A stretch of 64,000 nt of DNA from Liquorilactobacillus uvarum DSM 19971 (GCF_001434935.1 NZ_AZEG01000006.1:62001-126000), one strand, 5' to 3'. Positions 45,206 through 55,036 are shown, counted from the first letter of the stretch. The notes: generated by a model not told the origin, from the sequence alone. Numbers and translations: made by a program.

Positions 45206-45218
45206 TGGAAATTTAAGG

Positions 45219-45313
45219 GAAATCAATCCGCTTTCGGATTGGTTTTTTTAATTTAATTTTAAATACAATGCAAAACCAGGTGTAAAAGCCACCTAGTTTG
45301 GAGGGTGCTTTTT
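45219..45313 (+). terminator. Tandem terminators after glmS
   Basis: A short hairpin AATCCG-CTTT-CGGATT with TTTTTTT (about 45222-45249) is followed by a second stem AAAAGC...GGGTGCTTTTT (45284-45313). The rest of the gap to 45451 has no gene. Confidence 0.75.
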
Positions 45314-45451
45314 GATCTATTTAGCCCGTATTTAATACTCGAAAATTACACTCTCTATCTTGAAAAAAATTTTTTTATTCGAGGTAAAAGTTACGTTAAT
45401 TAAAAAAGAATAAAAAAATAGGTTTTTTACAATATTTATTAGGTTGCAAGA

Positions 45452-45480
45452 TTGGTTTTTGACTGTTGGAGTAGTATATT
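45452..45480 (+). promoter_or_regulatory. Putative promoter of the cydABCD operon
   Basis: TTGGTT (45452-45457) and TATATT (45475-45480) are 17 bases apart, about 86 bases ahead of cydA. I found no clear Rex-type (TTGTGA...TCACAA) site nearby. Confidence 0.45.
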
Positions 45481-45566
45481 TAGGTTGATAAGGGTTACTT
45501 TTAAACTGCAAAAAACATATTAATAATTTATTTGCAGCATAATAAAGAGTTGAGGGGGAGTTAAAA

Positions 45567-46982
45567 ATGAGCATCGTTACATTAGCTCGTTTTCAGTTTG
45601 CAATGACGACTATCTTTCATTTCTTTTTTGTCCCATTTTCAATCGGAATGGCTTTAGTTGTCGCAATTATGGAAACGATGTACGTTGTTACTAAAAAGAA
45701 ACAATATCTCAGAATGACAAAATTCTGGGGAAACATTTTCTTGTTGAGTTTTGCGGTAGGAGTTGTGACCGGAATCATTCAGGAATTCCAATTTGGAATG
45801 AATTGGTCTGATTATTCTCGTTTTGTTGGCGACATTTTCGGGGCACCGCTGGCAGTTGAAGCGTTGCTGGCTTTTTTTATGGAATCGACTTTTTTGGGCT
45901 TGTGGATCTTCACATGGAAAATGGTTAGTCCTAAGCTGCACGTGGTGTTCATCTGGTTGGTAACATTCGCTTCATCAATTTCGGCATTTTGGATACTAGC
46001 AGCGAATAGCTTTATGCAGCATCCAACAGGATACACTATTAAGAATGGACACGCGGTAATGACAAGTTTTAGTGCATTATTGACTAATGCACAGCTATGG
46101 TATGAATTTTCACACGTTATTGCTGGAGCGATTACAATGGGTGGAATGATCCTTGCTGGTTTGTCAGCTTTTCAGTTGCTGAAGCGAAGAATTAATGAAC
46201 CTGATTTTTACAAAAAATCAATAAAGATTGGTCTTTGGATAACTTTGATTGGTTCGCTGGCAGTTTTAATGGCCGGGGATTTGCAGATGAAGGCGTTGGT
46301 CAAAGAACAACCTATGAAATTTGCTGCTGCTGAAGGAGAGTATGATGACACTACTGATCCAGCAGCGTTGACACTGGTTGCATGGGCAAATGAAAATCAG
46401 CATAAACGTGTTTTCGGTGTTGAAATGCCATATGTATTGAGTATTCTAGCTTATGATAAGCTTTCTGGTTCGATTCAAGGAATGAATCATATTAATAAGC
46501 AACTAGTTAAGAAATACGGTCAGCGGAATTATTATCCACCAGTAAACACTCTGTTTTGGAGTTTTAGAATAATGGCTGGTTTTGGAATGTTGATGTTACT
46601 GGTTGCAATGTTAGGTTTATTTCTCGCACGTAAGAAGAGCCAATTACTATATCGTCAGAAATGGATGTTGTGGATATTAGGATTATGTACATTTGCACCA
46701 TTTTTAGCCAATACTGCTGGCTGGCTGGTAACAGAGCTTGGAAGATATCCATGGACTGTTTACGGATTGTTTACGATAAAGCAAAGTGTTTCACCTAACG
46801 TTTCTGTTGCCTCACTTTTAATTTCAAACATTGTTTATTTCTTATTATTTACTGGTCTAGCAGCAACGATGGTAGCTTTGATAATTCGCGAATTGAAAAA
46901 GGGACCGGATTATGAGGAAAAACTGCTGCATCAAGATCAAAGGAAATCGGCAGATCCGTTTGATAAGGAGGCATTTGAATAA
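45567..46982 (+). CDS. cydA: Cytochrome bd oxidase subunit I
   Basis: The 471-residue membrane protein has the bd signatures: 'R-F-Q-F-A-M-T-T-I-F-H-F' with heme-ligand His, 'F-M-E-S-T-F-L-G', 'F-W-I-L-A-A-N-S-F-M-Q-H-P' and 'G-W-L-V-T-E-L-G-R-Y-P-W'. The quinol-binding Q-loop is of the short Firmicute type. It oxidises menaquinol and, with CydB, reduces oxygen to water. GGGGGAG precedes the ATG. First gene of cydABDC. Confidence 0.96.
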   Translation: MSIVTLARFQFAMTTIFHFFFVPFSIGMALVVAIMETMYVVTKKKQYLRMTKFWGNIFLLSFAVGVVTGIIQEFQFGMNWSDYSRFVGDIFGAPLAVEALLAFFMESTFLGLWIFTWKMVSPKLHVVFIWLVTFASSISAFWILAANSFMQHPTGYTIKNGHAVMTSFSALLTNAQLWYEFSHVIAGAITMGGMILAGLSAFQLLKRRINEPDFYKKSIKIGLWITLIGSLAVLMAGDLQMKALVKEQPMKFAAAEGEYDDTTDPAALTLVAWANENQHKRVFGVEMPYVLSILAYDKLSGSIQGMNHINKQLVKKYGQRNYYPPVNTLFWSFRIMAGFGMLMLLVAMLGLFLARKKSQLLYRQKWMLWILGLCTFAPFLANTAGWLVTELGRYPWTVYGLFTIKQSVSPNVSVASLLISNIVYFLLFTGLAATMVALIIRELKKGPDYEEKLLHQDQRKSADPFDKEAFE

Positions 46983-47995
46983 TGAGTTCATTACAATTTC
47001 TCTGGTTTGTTCTGATTGGGATATTGTTTGCAGGATTCTTCTTTTTGGAAGGATTTGATTTTGGAGTAGGGATGTCGATTCAGACGTTGGCACACGATGA
47101 AAAAGAAAAAAATCAATTAGTGGCGACAATCGGTCCTGTTTGGGATGGAAATGAGGTGTGGCTGATAACTGCTGGTGGAGCGATGTTTGCTTCTTATCCA
47201 TTCTGGTATTCGGCTTTATTCAGCGGATATTACTTAATTTTGTTTATTATTCTTGTAGGTCTGATTATTCGTGGGGTTTCCTTTGAATTTAGACAAAAAG
47301 TGGCAGCTAGACAAAAAAATCTTTGGAATTGGTCGCTCGCAAGTGGCAGTTTTATCGTACCTTTCTTTTTCGGGATCTTGTTCATCAGTATGATTCAAGG
47401 AATGCCGATTGATGCCAAAGGGAATATGGCTGCCGGTTTTACAGATTACATTAATCTATTTTCAGTTGTTGGCGGGATTGCATTGACCTTACTAAGCTAC
47501 TTGCATGGATTAAACTACATTGCACTAAAAACAATCGGCCCAATTCGCGACCGTGCAAAAAATTATGCTAAGTTTTTATATGGTGTTTTGTATATCGGGT
47601 TAGTGGCCTTTGCCTTCTTATTATATTTAAGAACGGATTTCTTCAATGTCCATTTGGTGTCAACGCTAATGCTGTTAGTACTAATGGTTGTTTTGACAGT
47701 AATTGCGAATGTTGGTGTAATGAGGAATATGGAACTCTTGGCTTTTTTAGCTAGTGGGTTGACACTCATTTCTTTAGTAGCCTTGTTGTTTACGGGGCTA
47801 TTTCCGCGATTAATGATCAGTTCGATCACGCAAAAATATGATTTACTGATCACTAATGCTTCCTCTAGTCCTTATACGCTGAGGATAATGAGTTATATTG
47901 CATTGTCGTTTTTGCCATTTGTTCTGGCATATATTGCGTGGACATATTATATTTTCAGAAAACGTATCAGCCATGACCGTTATACGGAGTATTAA
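46982..47995 (+). CDS. cydB: Cytochrome bd oxidase subunit II
   Basis: The 337-residue membrane protein starts with 'F-F-L-E-G-F-D-F-G-V-G' and has 'G-P-V-W-D-G-N-E-V-W-L' typical of CydB, with about eight membrane segments. Its ATG overlaps the cydA stop by one base (TAATG). Partner of CydA in the oxidase. Confidence 0.96.
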   Translation: MSSLQFLWFVLIGILFAGFFFLEGFDFGVGMSIQTLAHDEKEKNQLVATIGPVWDGNEVWLITAGGAMFASYPFWYSALFSGYYLILFIILVGLIIRGVSFEFRQKVAARQKNLWNWSLASGSFIVPFFFGILFISMIQGMPIDAKGNMAAGFTDYINLFSVVGGIALTLLSYLHGLNYIALKTIGPIRDRAKNYAKFLYGVLYIGLVAFAFLLYLRTDFFNVHLVSTLMLLVLMVVLTVIANVGVMRNMELLAFLASGLTLISLVALLFTGLFPRLMISSITQKYDLLITNASSSPYTLRIMSYIALSFLPFVLAYIAWTYYIFRKRISHDRYTEY

Positions 47996-47997
47996 GA

Positions 47998-49710
47998 ATG
48001 ATTGATAAAAGCATTTTAAGATTTCCACATATCAAAAAAATATTATTTTTGCTGACTGGAATAACCTTTTTGCAGGCCTTTGCAATTGTTGGGCAAGCTT
48101 GCTTTTTAGCAGCAGCAATTGTTGGACTCTGGAATGGATTGCATATAGATAGTCAGTTCGTCAACATATTACTTTTTGCAATATGCTTTTGTGCTCGACA
48201 CAGCGCGATTTTTTTAAGAGAGCGAATACTTGATAATTATGCAGCTGAGCAAGCTAGTTCATTACGCAAGCAATTATTGATAAAAATTTTTTGCGTAGGG
48301 CCGCAAGTTATTCAGCAAAATGGAACAGGTAATATAACTACGATGGTGCTTGAGGGAATTGATCAAGTTGAAAATTACCTTCATCTTACTTTGTCTAAAG
48401 TTATCAGTCTTATGATTGTTCCATGGATTGTTTTGCTGAGTATCTTATTTTTTGATTGGAAATCAGCTGCCTTTTTATTGATTATTTTTCCGGTTATTAT
48501 TATATTTATGGTCGTTTTGGGTTACGCAGCACAGTCAAAAGCTGACCGGCAATACAAAACTTATCAAATTCTCTCTAATCATTTTGTTGATTCTTTGAGA
48601 GGAATTGATACTTTGAAATTCTTTGGATTAAGCAAGCAATATGGTAAAAGTATCTTCAAAACTAGCGAACGTTTTCGTAAAGCAACACTCAATACCTTGA
48701 AAATAGCGATTTTATCGACCTTTGCTTTGGATTTCTTTACGACTTTATCGATTGCAGTTGTAGCTGTTATGCTGGGATTGAGACTGATTGACGGACATAT
48801 CTTACTTTATCCTGCTTTGGCGATTTTGATTTTGAGCCCAGAGTATTTTTTACCAATTCGTGATTTTTCAAGCGATTATCACGCAACGCTTAATGGTAAA
48901 AATTCAATGGGCGCAATCAGTAAAATTTTGGCTATCGAGGAAGAAAAGGTAGAACAGCAGGATCTACCGACTTGGAGCTCGGAGAGTTACTTGAAAATTA
49001 ATGCTTTGGATTTCGGATATAAGAATGAACCAACACTTTCGGAGGTTTCATTGAAGGTGAAAGGTTACCAAAAAATTGGAATCATTGGACTAAGCGGTGC
49101 CGGTAAATCAACGTTGATTAATCTTTTGAGTGGTTTTTTGAAACCTCAAGCAGGTCAAATAAGTGTAAACGGAATAGAGATTTCTTCTTTTTCGCAACAT
49201 GACTGGCAGAAACAGATAATTTATATTCCACAAAATCCGTATATTTTTAGGGCAACTTTGCGTGATAATATTACTTTTTACCAGCCCGATGCAACAACTG
49301 AGCAGGTACATGAAGCGATCAGAGTAGTAGGTCTTGAACAATTAGTTAGTGAATTAACTCAGGGAATAGATACGGTTATTGGTGAAGGATCACGTTCTTT
49401 GAGTGGTGGACAAGCACAGCGAATCGCTTTAGCAAGGGCATTTCTTGATAAAAAGCGCAAAATACTTCTTTTTGATGAACCAACAGCGCATTTGGATATT
49501 GAGACCGAAGTTGAACTAAAAGAAAGAATGCTTCCTTTAATGGAGGACCATCTGGTCTTTTTTGCAACGCATCGATTACATTGGATGCAGGAAATGGATC
49601 AGATCGTTGTAATGGAACATGGCAGGATAGCTGAACAGGGGACACTCAAAGATTTGAAACAGCACAATGGTTCTTTTATACGTTTGAGTAGTTCAGTAGG
49701 GAGACTTTGA
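47998..49710 (+). CDS. cydD: Cysteine/glutathione ABC exporter, CydD subunit
   Basis: The 570-residue half-transporter has six membrane segments (about 15-310) and an ATPase domain with Walker A 'G-L-S-G-A-G-K-S-T' (about 362-370), signature L-S-G-G-Q and Walker B 'I-L-L-F-D-E-P-T-A-H-L-D'. It starts two bases after cydB. The CydDC heterodimer exports thiols (or heme, as proposed recently) and is required for assembly of the bd oxidase. Confidence 0.93.
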   Translation: MIDKSILRFPHIKKILFLLTGITFLQAFAIVGQACFLAAAIVGLWNGLHIDSQFVNILLFAICFCARHSAIFLRERILDNYAAEQASSLRKQLLIKIFCVGPQVIQQNGTGNITTMVLEGIDQVENYLHLTLSKVISLMIVPWIVLLSILFFDWKSAAFLLIIFPVIIIFMVVLGYAAQSKADRQYKTYQILSNHFVDSLRGIDTLKFFGLSKQYGKSIFKTSERFRKATLNTLKIAILSTFALDFFTTLSIAVVAVMLGLRLIDGHILLYPALAILILSPEYFLPIRDFSSDYHATLNGKNSMGAISKILAIEEEKVEQQDLPTWSSESYLKINALDFGYKNEPTLSEVSLKVKGYQKIGIIGLSGAGKSTLINLLSGFLKPQAGQISVNGIEISSFSQHDWQKQIIYIPQNPYIFRATLRDNITFYQPDATTEQVHEAIRVVGLEQLVSELTQGIDTVIGEGSRSLSGGQAQRIALARAFLDKKRKILLFDEPTAHLDIETEVELKERMLPLMEDHLVFFATHRLHWMQEMDQIVVMEHGRIAEQGTLKDLKQHNGSFIRLSSSVGRL

Positions 49711-49711
49711 G

Positions 49712-51463
49712 ATGAAAATATTTAAGATATTCAGGAATGATAGCTGGGTAAAACCTTTTTTAGGCAAGTACCGAAAATCTTTGTGTTGGGCTCTTGTACT
49801 GGGCTTTATTACTTTTTTTTGCGCAGGGGCGTTGATGTTTAATTCTGGGTATCTAATAAGCCGTTCAGCCTCGCTGCCAGAAAATATATTATTAGTTTAT
49901 GTGCCAATTGTTTTGACCCGTGCTTTTGGAATTGGGAGGCCAGTTTTTAAATATTTAGAACGCTTGACGAGTCATAATTGGGTACTTAAATTAACTTCTG
50001 AGTTGAGATTGAAACTGTATCAAGTTCTAGAAAAAGATGCAATTTTTTTCAAAAAAGATTATCAGACAGGCAACATTCTGGGACTGCTTTCTGAAGATAT
50101 TAACCATATTCAGAATTTATATCTAAGAACTGTTTTTCCAACTGTAATCGCGTGGTTACTGTATATTTTTATTGTTATCTGTTTGGGCTATTTCTCATTG
50201 TGGTTTGCATTAGTGATGTTACTGTTATTTGCGATTTTGGTTATTTTGCTGCCAATTTGGTCTACCATAGTCAACGGAGCAAGACAGGAACAGCAAAAAC
50301 AGATGCGTAATCAGTTATATACAGAATTGACTGACAATGTATTGGGGATTTCTGATTGGATCTTCAGTCAACGTAGTTTGGAATACGCTGAAAAGCATAT
50401 TAGGCTTGAACAAAAATTTCAAAAGATTACAAAAGCAATTAGAAATTTCAATCATAAGCGCAATTTTTTAGCGCAACTCGTTTTTTGCATAATTGCAATT
50501 GTGCTTTTGATTTGGACAAGTCAGTATTTTCCAGGAAATCATGGCGGATCAGCTAACTGGATAGCGGCATTTGTACTCGCAGTGTTTCCCTTAATCGATG
50601 CATTCGCACCCTTATCGGATGCTGCTCAGGAAACGAACATTTATCAAGACTCTCTTATACGGCTTAATCGTCTTCAAGATGAACAGACCAAAAGGACACT
50701 TAATTTAGAGAGAAACGAAAAAAAAATAGTGGCTCCATACACAGTGAAAATCAAAAGTTTAAAATTTAAGTATCCAGATAACGCTAAGTTGCTTATTAAT
50801 AATCTTGATTTGAAAATAGTTGATGGTGAAAAAATTGCAATTTTAGGTAAAAGTGGTTCTGGTAAAAGCACGCTAGCTAATTTGATACGTGGTGATTTGA
50901 CTCCAACTGAGGGTAAAGTGGTTTTGAATCAGGAAGAAACATACAAGTTTGGAGATAAGATAAGTAACTATATTGGTGTGATTCATCAAGCACCATACCT
51001 ATTCAATACATCCATTCGAAATAATCTTAGTATTGGGAATGAAGGAGCATCCGAGCAGGAGTTGTGGGATGTTCTAGAGCGAGTGGGTTTGAAAAAACTG
51101 GTTGTAGAGCTACCAGACAAACTTGATACCCTCGTCGATGAAGCTGGGTTACGCTTTTCGGGCGGGGAGCGGCACCGTTTAGCACTTGCACGCATTCTCC
51201 TGAAAGACGTGCCGATCATTATTTTAGATGAGCCGACAGTGAGTTTAGATCCAGTGACTGAACAGGAAGTTATTGAAACATTTATCAAAGAGTTACAAGG
51301 CAAAACCTTGATTTGGATAACACATCATTTACAAGGCTTATCGTTAATGGATCAAGTTATTTTTCTTGAGGATGGTCATTTGGAAATGAGTGGCTCCCCC
51401 CAAAAATTAGCGCGAGATAATAGGCATTATCGTAAGTTGCTTGCAATAGATCAAGGTTTTTAA
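49712..51463 (+). CDS. cydC: Cysteine/glutathione ABC exporter, CydC subunit
   Basis: The 583-residue half-transporter has an N-terminal membrane domain and an ATPase domain with Walker A 'G-K-S-G-S-G-K-S-T', a signature with F-S-G-G-E and Walker B 'I-I-I-L-D-E-P-T-V-S-L-D'. It starts one base after cydD, so the four genes form one operon. The D and C labels follow gene order in Firmicute cydABCD clusters. Confidence 0.93.
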   Translation: MKIFKIFRNDSWVKPFLGKYRKSLCWALVLGFITFFCAGALMFNSGYLISRSASLPENILLVYVPIVLTRAFGIGRPVFKYLERLTSHNWVLKLTSELRLKLYQVLEKDAIFFKKDYQTGNILGLLSEDINHIQNLYLRTVFPTVIAWLLYIFIVICLGYFSLWFALVMLLLFAILVILLPIWSTIVNGARQEQQKQMRNQLYTELTDNVLGISDWIFSQRSLEYAEKHIRLEQKFQKITKAIRNFNHKRNFLAQLVFCIIAIVLLIWTSQYFPGNHGGSANWIAAFVLAVFPLIDAFAPLSDAAQETNIYQDSLIRLNRLQDEQTKRTLNLERNEKKIVAPYTVKIKSLKFKYPDNAKLLINNLDLKIVDGEKIAILGKSGSGKSTLANLIRGDLTPTEGKVVLNQEETYKFGDKISNYIGVIHQAPYLFNTSIRNNLSIGNEGASEQELWDVLERVGLKKLVVELPDKLDTLVDEAGLRFSGGERHRLALARILLKDVPIIILDEPTVSLDPVTEQEVIETFIKELQGKTLIWITHHLQGLSLMDQVIFLEDGHLEMSGSPQKLARDNRHYRKLLAIDQGF

Positions 51464-51538
51464 AGAAGAATACAAACTAAATTTAGGAGGGTGTTTCAAT
51501 AGTCGTTAGAATGGAGCATTACTACGAATTACGAGTGG

Positions 51539-51653
51539 CTATGGGTAATTTGAAGTTAGACGGAGAATTTTGACTTATGGAACGTGATTATACGGAATCA
51601 ATAAAAGGACTGGATCAAAATTTAACTTTTGATCTAGCCCCTTGACCAAGATT
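51539..51653 (+). repeat. Dispersed convergent-intergenic repeat with terminator hairpin, copy D
   Basis: Plus-strand copy: GAATTTTGACTTATGGAA at 51566-51583, then ATACGGAATCAATAAA, then a hairpin of AAGGACTGGATCAAA with TTTGATCTAGCCCCTT (51605-51643). Lies between cydC and the opposing polyprenyl synthase gene. Closest relative is copy A. Confidence 0.8.
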
Positions 51654-51682
51654 TTAACAGTATCAGATATGTATTATTTTAA

Positions 51683-52663
51683 TTAAAAATTGCGTTTGAG
51701 CAAGACCAGCGCAATTTTACGAATTTTGCTGGTCGTCTCGCTGTGAGGAAGCTGATCAATATCTGATAGTGCTTTTTCAGTATAAGTGCGAGCCAATTGT
51801 TTTGCCTGAGCCAGTCCACCGTAATTCCGAACTAGTTTTGCGACTTTTTTTATCTCTTGCGGAGTGATGTTTTGTTTTTTGTCGAGATAAGGTGTGAATT
51901 TTTCAGGGTGTTCAGCAACTGCAAAGAGCAGCGGTGAAGTATAAACGCCTTGTCCAATGTCTTCAAGTACTGGTTTTTTTAAAATTTTAGCGGTTGAGTC
52001 ATAATCTAGGATATCATCGAATATTTGGAAAGAAATCCCGATGTTTTCGCCTATTCTGGCAGCGAGTGCGACTGTATTCTTATCGGCATGCCCGAAGTGT
52101 GCTCCTTCGGTACATGCGAGTTTAAATAAAGCGGCTGTTTTGCCTTTGATGTTTTCTAAGTATTCGCCAATTGTCTGGGCTTTATCAAAACGCGCATGCA
52201 TCTGACTTAGCTCACCTAAAAGCAGGTTTTTCATTGAAGCTGCATTGTATTCCATATAAGGAGTACCATTCATTGTTTCAATCAATATTTGAAAGAAGAC
52301 TGTAAATAATAAGTCACCAGCATAGACAGCAACATCTTTTCCGTATTTTGCCTGAATAGTTATTGTTCCGTGCCGAAGGGGAGAATCATCAATAATATCA
52401 TCATGAATCAGTGAAGCGCGATGCAACAACTCAAGGGAAGCAGCTATTTTAAATAACTGCTGTTCATCTTGTTGTTGCCGGTCCCCCAATTGTGAAAATA
52501 GCAAAAACAGCCCGGGACGTAACAACTTCCCCTGTTCTTGTGCACAAGCGGCAAGTAGGTCCTGAACAGAATTATTTTGAGTAGCAAGTCGTTGATTTAT
52601 TAACGAATTTACAGTTTCAAGTTTACGTGCAATTATTGGGTAGTGATTCCAGAGATCTAGCAT
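51683..52663 (-). CDS. Polyprenyl diphosphate synthase (menaquinone side chain)
   Basis: The 326-residue protein has both aspartate-rich motifs of trans-prenyl synthases: 'D-D-I-I-D-D' with 'R-H-G' (first) and 'D-D-I-L-D-Y' (second), plus 'E-G-A-H' and 'G-E-L-S-Q' in between. It likely makes the side chain of menaquinone, like heptaprenyl diphosphate synthase component II. ATG 52663 follows AAAGGA; the upstream in-frame extension has no ribosome site. It diverges from menA, its metabolic partner. Chain length cannot be read by eye. Confidence 0.88.
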   Translation of the reverse strand: MLDLWNHYPIIARKLETVNSLINQRLATQNNSVQDLLAACAQEQGKLLRPGLFLLFSQLGDRQQQDEQQLFKIAASLELLHRASLIHDDIIDDSPLRHGTITIQAKYGKDVAVYAGDLLFTVFFQILIETMNGTPYMEYNAASMKNLLLGELSQMHARFDKAQTIGEYLENIKGKTAALFKLACTEGAHFGHADKNTVALAARIGENIGISFQIFDDILDYDSTAKILKKPVLEDIGQGVYTSPLLFAVAEHPEKFTPYLDKKQNITPQEIKKVAKLVRNYGGLAQAKQLARTYTEKALSDIDQLPHSETTSKIRKIALVLLKRNF

Positions 52664-52767
52664 ATTGAATTCCTTTCCAATTCCTAATAGACACAATATA
52701 TTTTACACCATATTAAACTATATTTTCTAGTTTATGCATAAAAACAAAAAAACGGGAGGCGTAGAGA

Positions 52768-53673
52768 TTGACGATTCCAGTATTTTTAGAACTGGTTGAA
52801 ATTAAAGCAAAAACGGCAAGTATCTTTCCTTTTCTACTTGGAGCTTGTTTTAGCTGGTTCAATTATCGTTCAGTTCATCTAGGACTTTTACTACTGTTTT
52901 TTGTGGCAATGTTTATTTTCAACATGTCTGTTGATATTTTGGATAACTATAATGATTACCAGCATGCCACAGAAACACATGATTATAAGAAAAAGACGAA
53001 CATTATAGGGCGGGAACATCTATCACTTAGATTAATTCTTATTTTAATGGTAACGATGATCATTGTATCTGCGGCAATCGGTATCGGATTGGCATATATT
53101 GTCGGATGGCCGTTGCTTATCATGGGAGGTCTATGTTACTTGGTAGGAATTTTCTACTCATCAGGGCCACGCCCACTTTCTAGTTTACCACTAGGTGAGC
53201 TTTTTTCTGGGCCAACTATGGGATTTATGATAACGTTGATATGTGTTTACATTAATACATATCAGCTTTTCGACTGGGATGTGGGAACTTTGGCGAAAAT
53301 TTTGCTTATTTCTTTACCTAACACGTTATGGATTTCAAATTTAATGTTGGCAAACAACATTTGCGATCTTGGCGAAGATGAGAAAAATAAGCGTTATACG
53401 CTCGTCCATTATCTTGGAAAAAAGCGTTCATTACAACTATTTGGCATAATGAATGTGATAGCCATTCTTGCAATTCCAGCTTCCGTTGGTCTTAAAATTG
53501 CACCTTGGACGGTTTTACTATCATTGTTCACACTTCCTCTGATCATTAAACAGACAAATATTTTTTTGAAAAAACAGGACAAAAGTAAAACATTTATCTG
53601 TGCCATTCGAATATTAGCGGTGGGTGCAATGAGTCAGACATTATCATTTATGATTTATATACCATTTATTTAA
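52768..53673 (+). CDS. menA: 1,4-dihydroxy-2-naphthoate polyprenyltransferase
   Basis: The 301-residue membrane enzyme of the UbiA family has the Asp-rich motif 'N-M-S-V-D-I-L-D-N-Y-N-D-Y' (about 52-64) and a second motif with 'L-A-N-N-I-C-D-L-G-E-D', and about eight membrane segments. It joins DHNA to a polyprenyl chain to give demethylmenaquinone. TTG start after GGGAGG. No genes for DHNA synthesis are visible here, which fits lactobacilli that take up DHNA or menaquinone precursors. Confidence 0.92.
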   Translation: MTIPVFLELVEIKAKTASIFPFLLGACFSWFNYRSVHLGLLLLFFVAMFIFNMSVDILDNYNDYQHATETHDYKKKTNIIGREHLSLRLILILMVTMIIVSAAIGIGLAYIVGWPLLIMGGLCYLVGIFYSSGPRPLSSLPLGELFSGPTMGFMITLICVYINTYQLFDWDVGTLAKILLISLPNTLWISNLMLANNICDLGEDEKNKRYTLVHYLGKKRSLQLFGIMNVIAILAIPASVGLKIAPWTVLLSLFTLPLIIKQTNIFLKKQDKSKTFICAIRILAVGAMSQTLSFMIYIPFI

Positions 53674-53696
53674 ATATTTAAGGAGATGTATTGGTA

Positions 53697-54902
53697 ATGA
53701 AAGAAATTGTTATTTTAGGTGCGGGGTATGCGGGTTTGAAGGCTTTACGCCGTTTGCAAGCAGATAAAGGTGATTTCCATGTCACATTGGTGGATCGAAA
53801 TGATTATCATTATGAGGCAACTGACTTACATGAAGTTGCAGCTGGTACACAGTCGAGGGAAAAAATAACGTTTCCTATAGCAGATGTTATCAAACCTTCA
53901 ACCACCTTCGAAAAAGCTGAAGTAAAGTTGATTGATCGCAAGAAACAAAGGGTTCAACTAAATAATGGAAAAAATTTAGCATATGATTACTTAATAGTAT
54001 CGTTAGGTTTCAGATCTGAATCTTTTGGTATTGCAGGAGTTGCCGAGAATGCTTTAGAAATGGTTGATGTCGCTTCAGCAGAAAATGTCAATCGACACAT
54101 AATTGAACAAATGAAGAATTATGCTAAGACCAAAAGCCAAGATAACTTGAGGATTGTGGTCTGCGGCGCAGGCTTTACTGGAATCGAATTGTTGGGTGCA
54201 CTGGAGGATAATCGTAAAAAATTTGCTGCAATAGCGGGTGTTGAACCTGAAAAGCTCGAATTCTATTGTGTCGAAGCAGTAACACGTTTATTGCCGATGT
54301 TTGATGAAAAACTGGCAAATTACGGAATCTCTGCTCTTAAGAACTGGGGTATTAAGTTCTTGACTGGTAAACCAATTAAGGAAATTAAGCCGAATACGGT
54401 TGTTTACCAAGATAACAAAGAGACTGGAGAGACTAAGGAATTGTCCGCTAAGACAATTATTTGGACGACGGGTGTTAGTGGTAGTCAGGTTATGGAAGCT
54501 TCCGGATTTTCACAGCGACGTGGGCGCGTGATGGTTTCGGCTGATTTAACGGACCCAGATTTCGACAATGTTTATATCATTGGAGATGTTTCAGCAGTTA
54601 TGAACACTGAGAATAATCGGCCTTACCCAACGACGGCACAAATTGCGCTTAGCATGGGTGAACATGCTGCTCGGAATATTCTTGCACAGCTTAAGGGTTC
54701 TGCAACAACACCATTTACTTTTAAATCATTAGGTTCAGTGGCTTCAATGGGTAATACACATGCTTTTGGATTAGTTGGTAAATCGGCTGTCAAGGGATAT
54801 CCTGCCTCATTCGTCAAAAAAATGATTATGGATAAGTCATTACTTGAAACTGGTGGTATTAAAGAAATGTTGGCTAAAGGACGTTTTGACTTATACCATT
54901 AA
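53697..54902 (+). CDS. ndh: Type II NADH dehydrogenase
   Basis: The 401-residue flavoprotein has an N-terminal FAD motif 'G-A-G-Y-A-G-L', a second nucleotide motif 'V-V-C-G-A-G-F-T-G-I-E-L', 'T-T-G-V-S-G' and 'I-G-D-V-S-A' typical of NDH-2. It passes electrons from NADH to menaquinone without pumping protons, and feeds the bd oxidase. The start could be TTG at 53691, which is better spaced from AGGAG, or the ATG at 53697 used here. It lies 23 bases after menA and is probably co-transcribed with it. Confidence 0.92.
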   Translation: MKEIVILGAGYAGLKALRRLQADKGDFHVTLVDRNDYHYEATDLHEVAAGTQSREKITFPIADVIKPSTTFEKAEVKLIDRKKQRVQLNNGKNLAYDYLIVSLGFRSESFGIAGVAENALEMVDVASAENVNRHIIEQMKNYAKTKSQDNLRIVVCGAGFTGIELLGALEDNRKKFAAIAGVEPEKLEFYCVEAVTRLLPMFDEKLANYGISALKNWGIKFLTGKPIKEIKPNTVVYQDNKETGETKELSAKTIIWTTGVSGSQVMEASGFSQRRGRVMVSADLTDPDFDNVYIIGDVSAVMNTENNRPYPTTAQIALSMGEHAARNILAQLKGSATTPFTFKSLGSVASMGNTHAFGLVGKSAVKGYPASFVKKMIMDKSLLETGGIKEMLAKGRFDLYH

Positions 54903-54937
54903 AGCTTAGAATGGGTTATATGAAATAACAAATTATA

Positions 54938-55036
54938 AAGGGGTTGACTCAAAAGTGAATTTTTGAGTCAACCCCTTTATTGATTCCGTATGAACATATT
55001 CCATAAATCAAAATTCTTTGTCTAAATTCGAATTAA
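54938..55036 (-). repeat. Dispersed convergent-intergenic repeat with terminator hairpin, copy E
   Basis: Minus-strand copy: GAATTTTGATTTATGGAA around 55015-54998, then ATACGGAATCAATAAA, then a perfect hairpin of GGGGTTGACTCAAAA with its mirror (54939-54977). Lies between the NDH-2 gene and the opposing dehydrogenase gene. Confidence 0.85.

Noticed and set aside
45253-45566. Rex-binding site upstream of cydA
   Set aside because: No TTGTGA-N6-TCACAA-like palindrome was found in the leader; redox control remains possible but unsupported by sequence.
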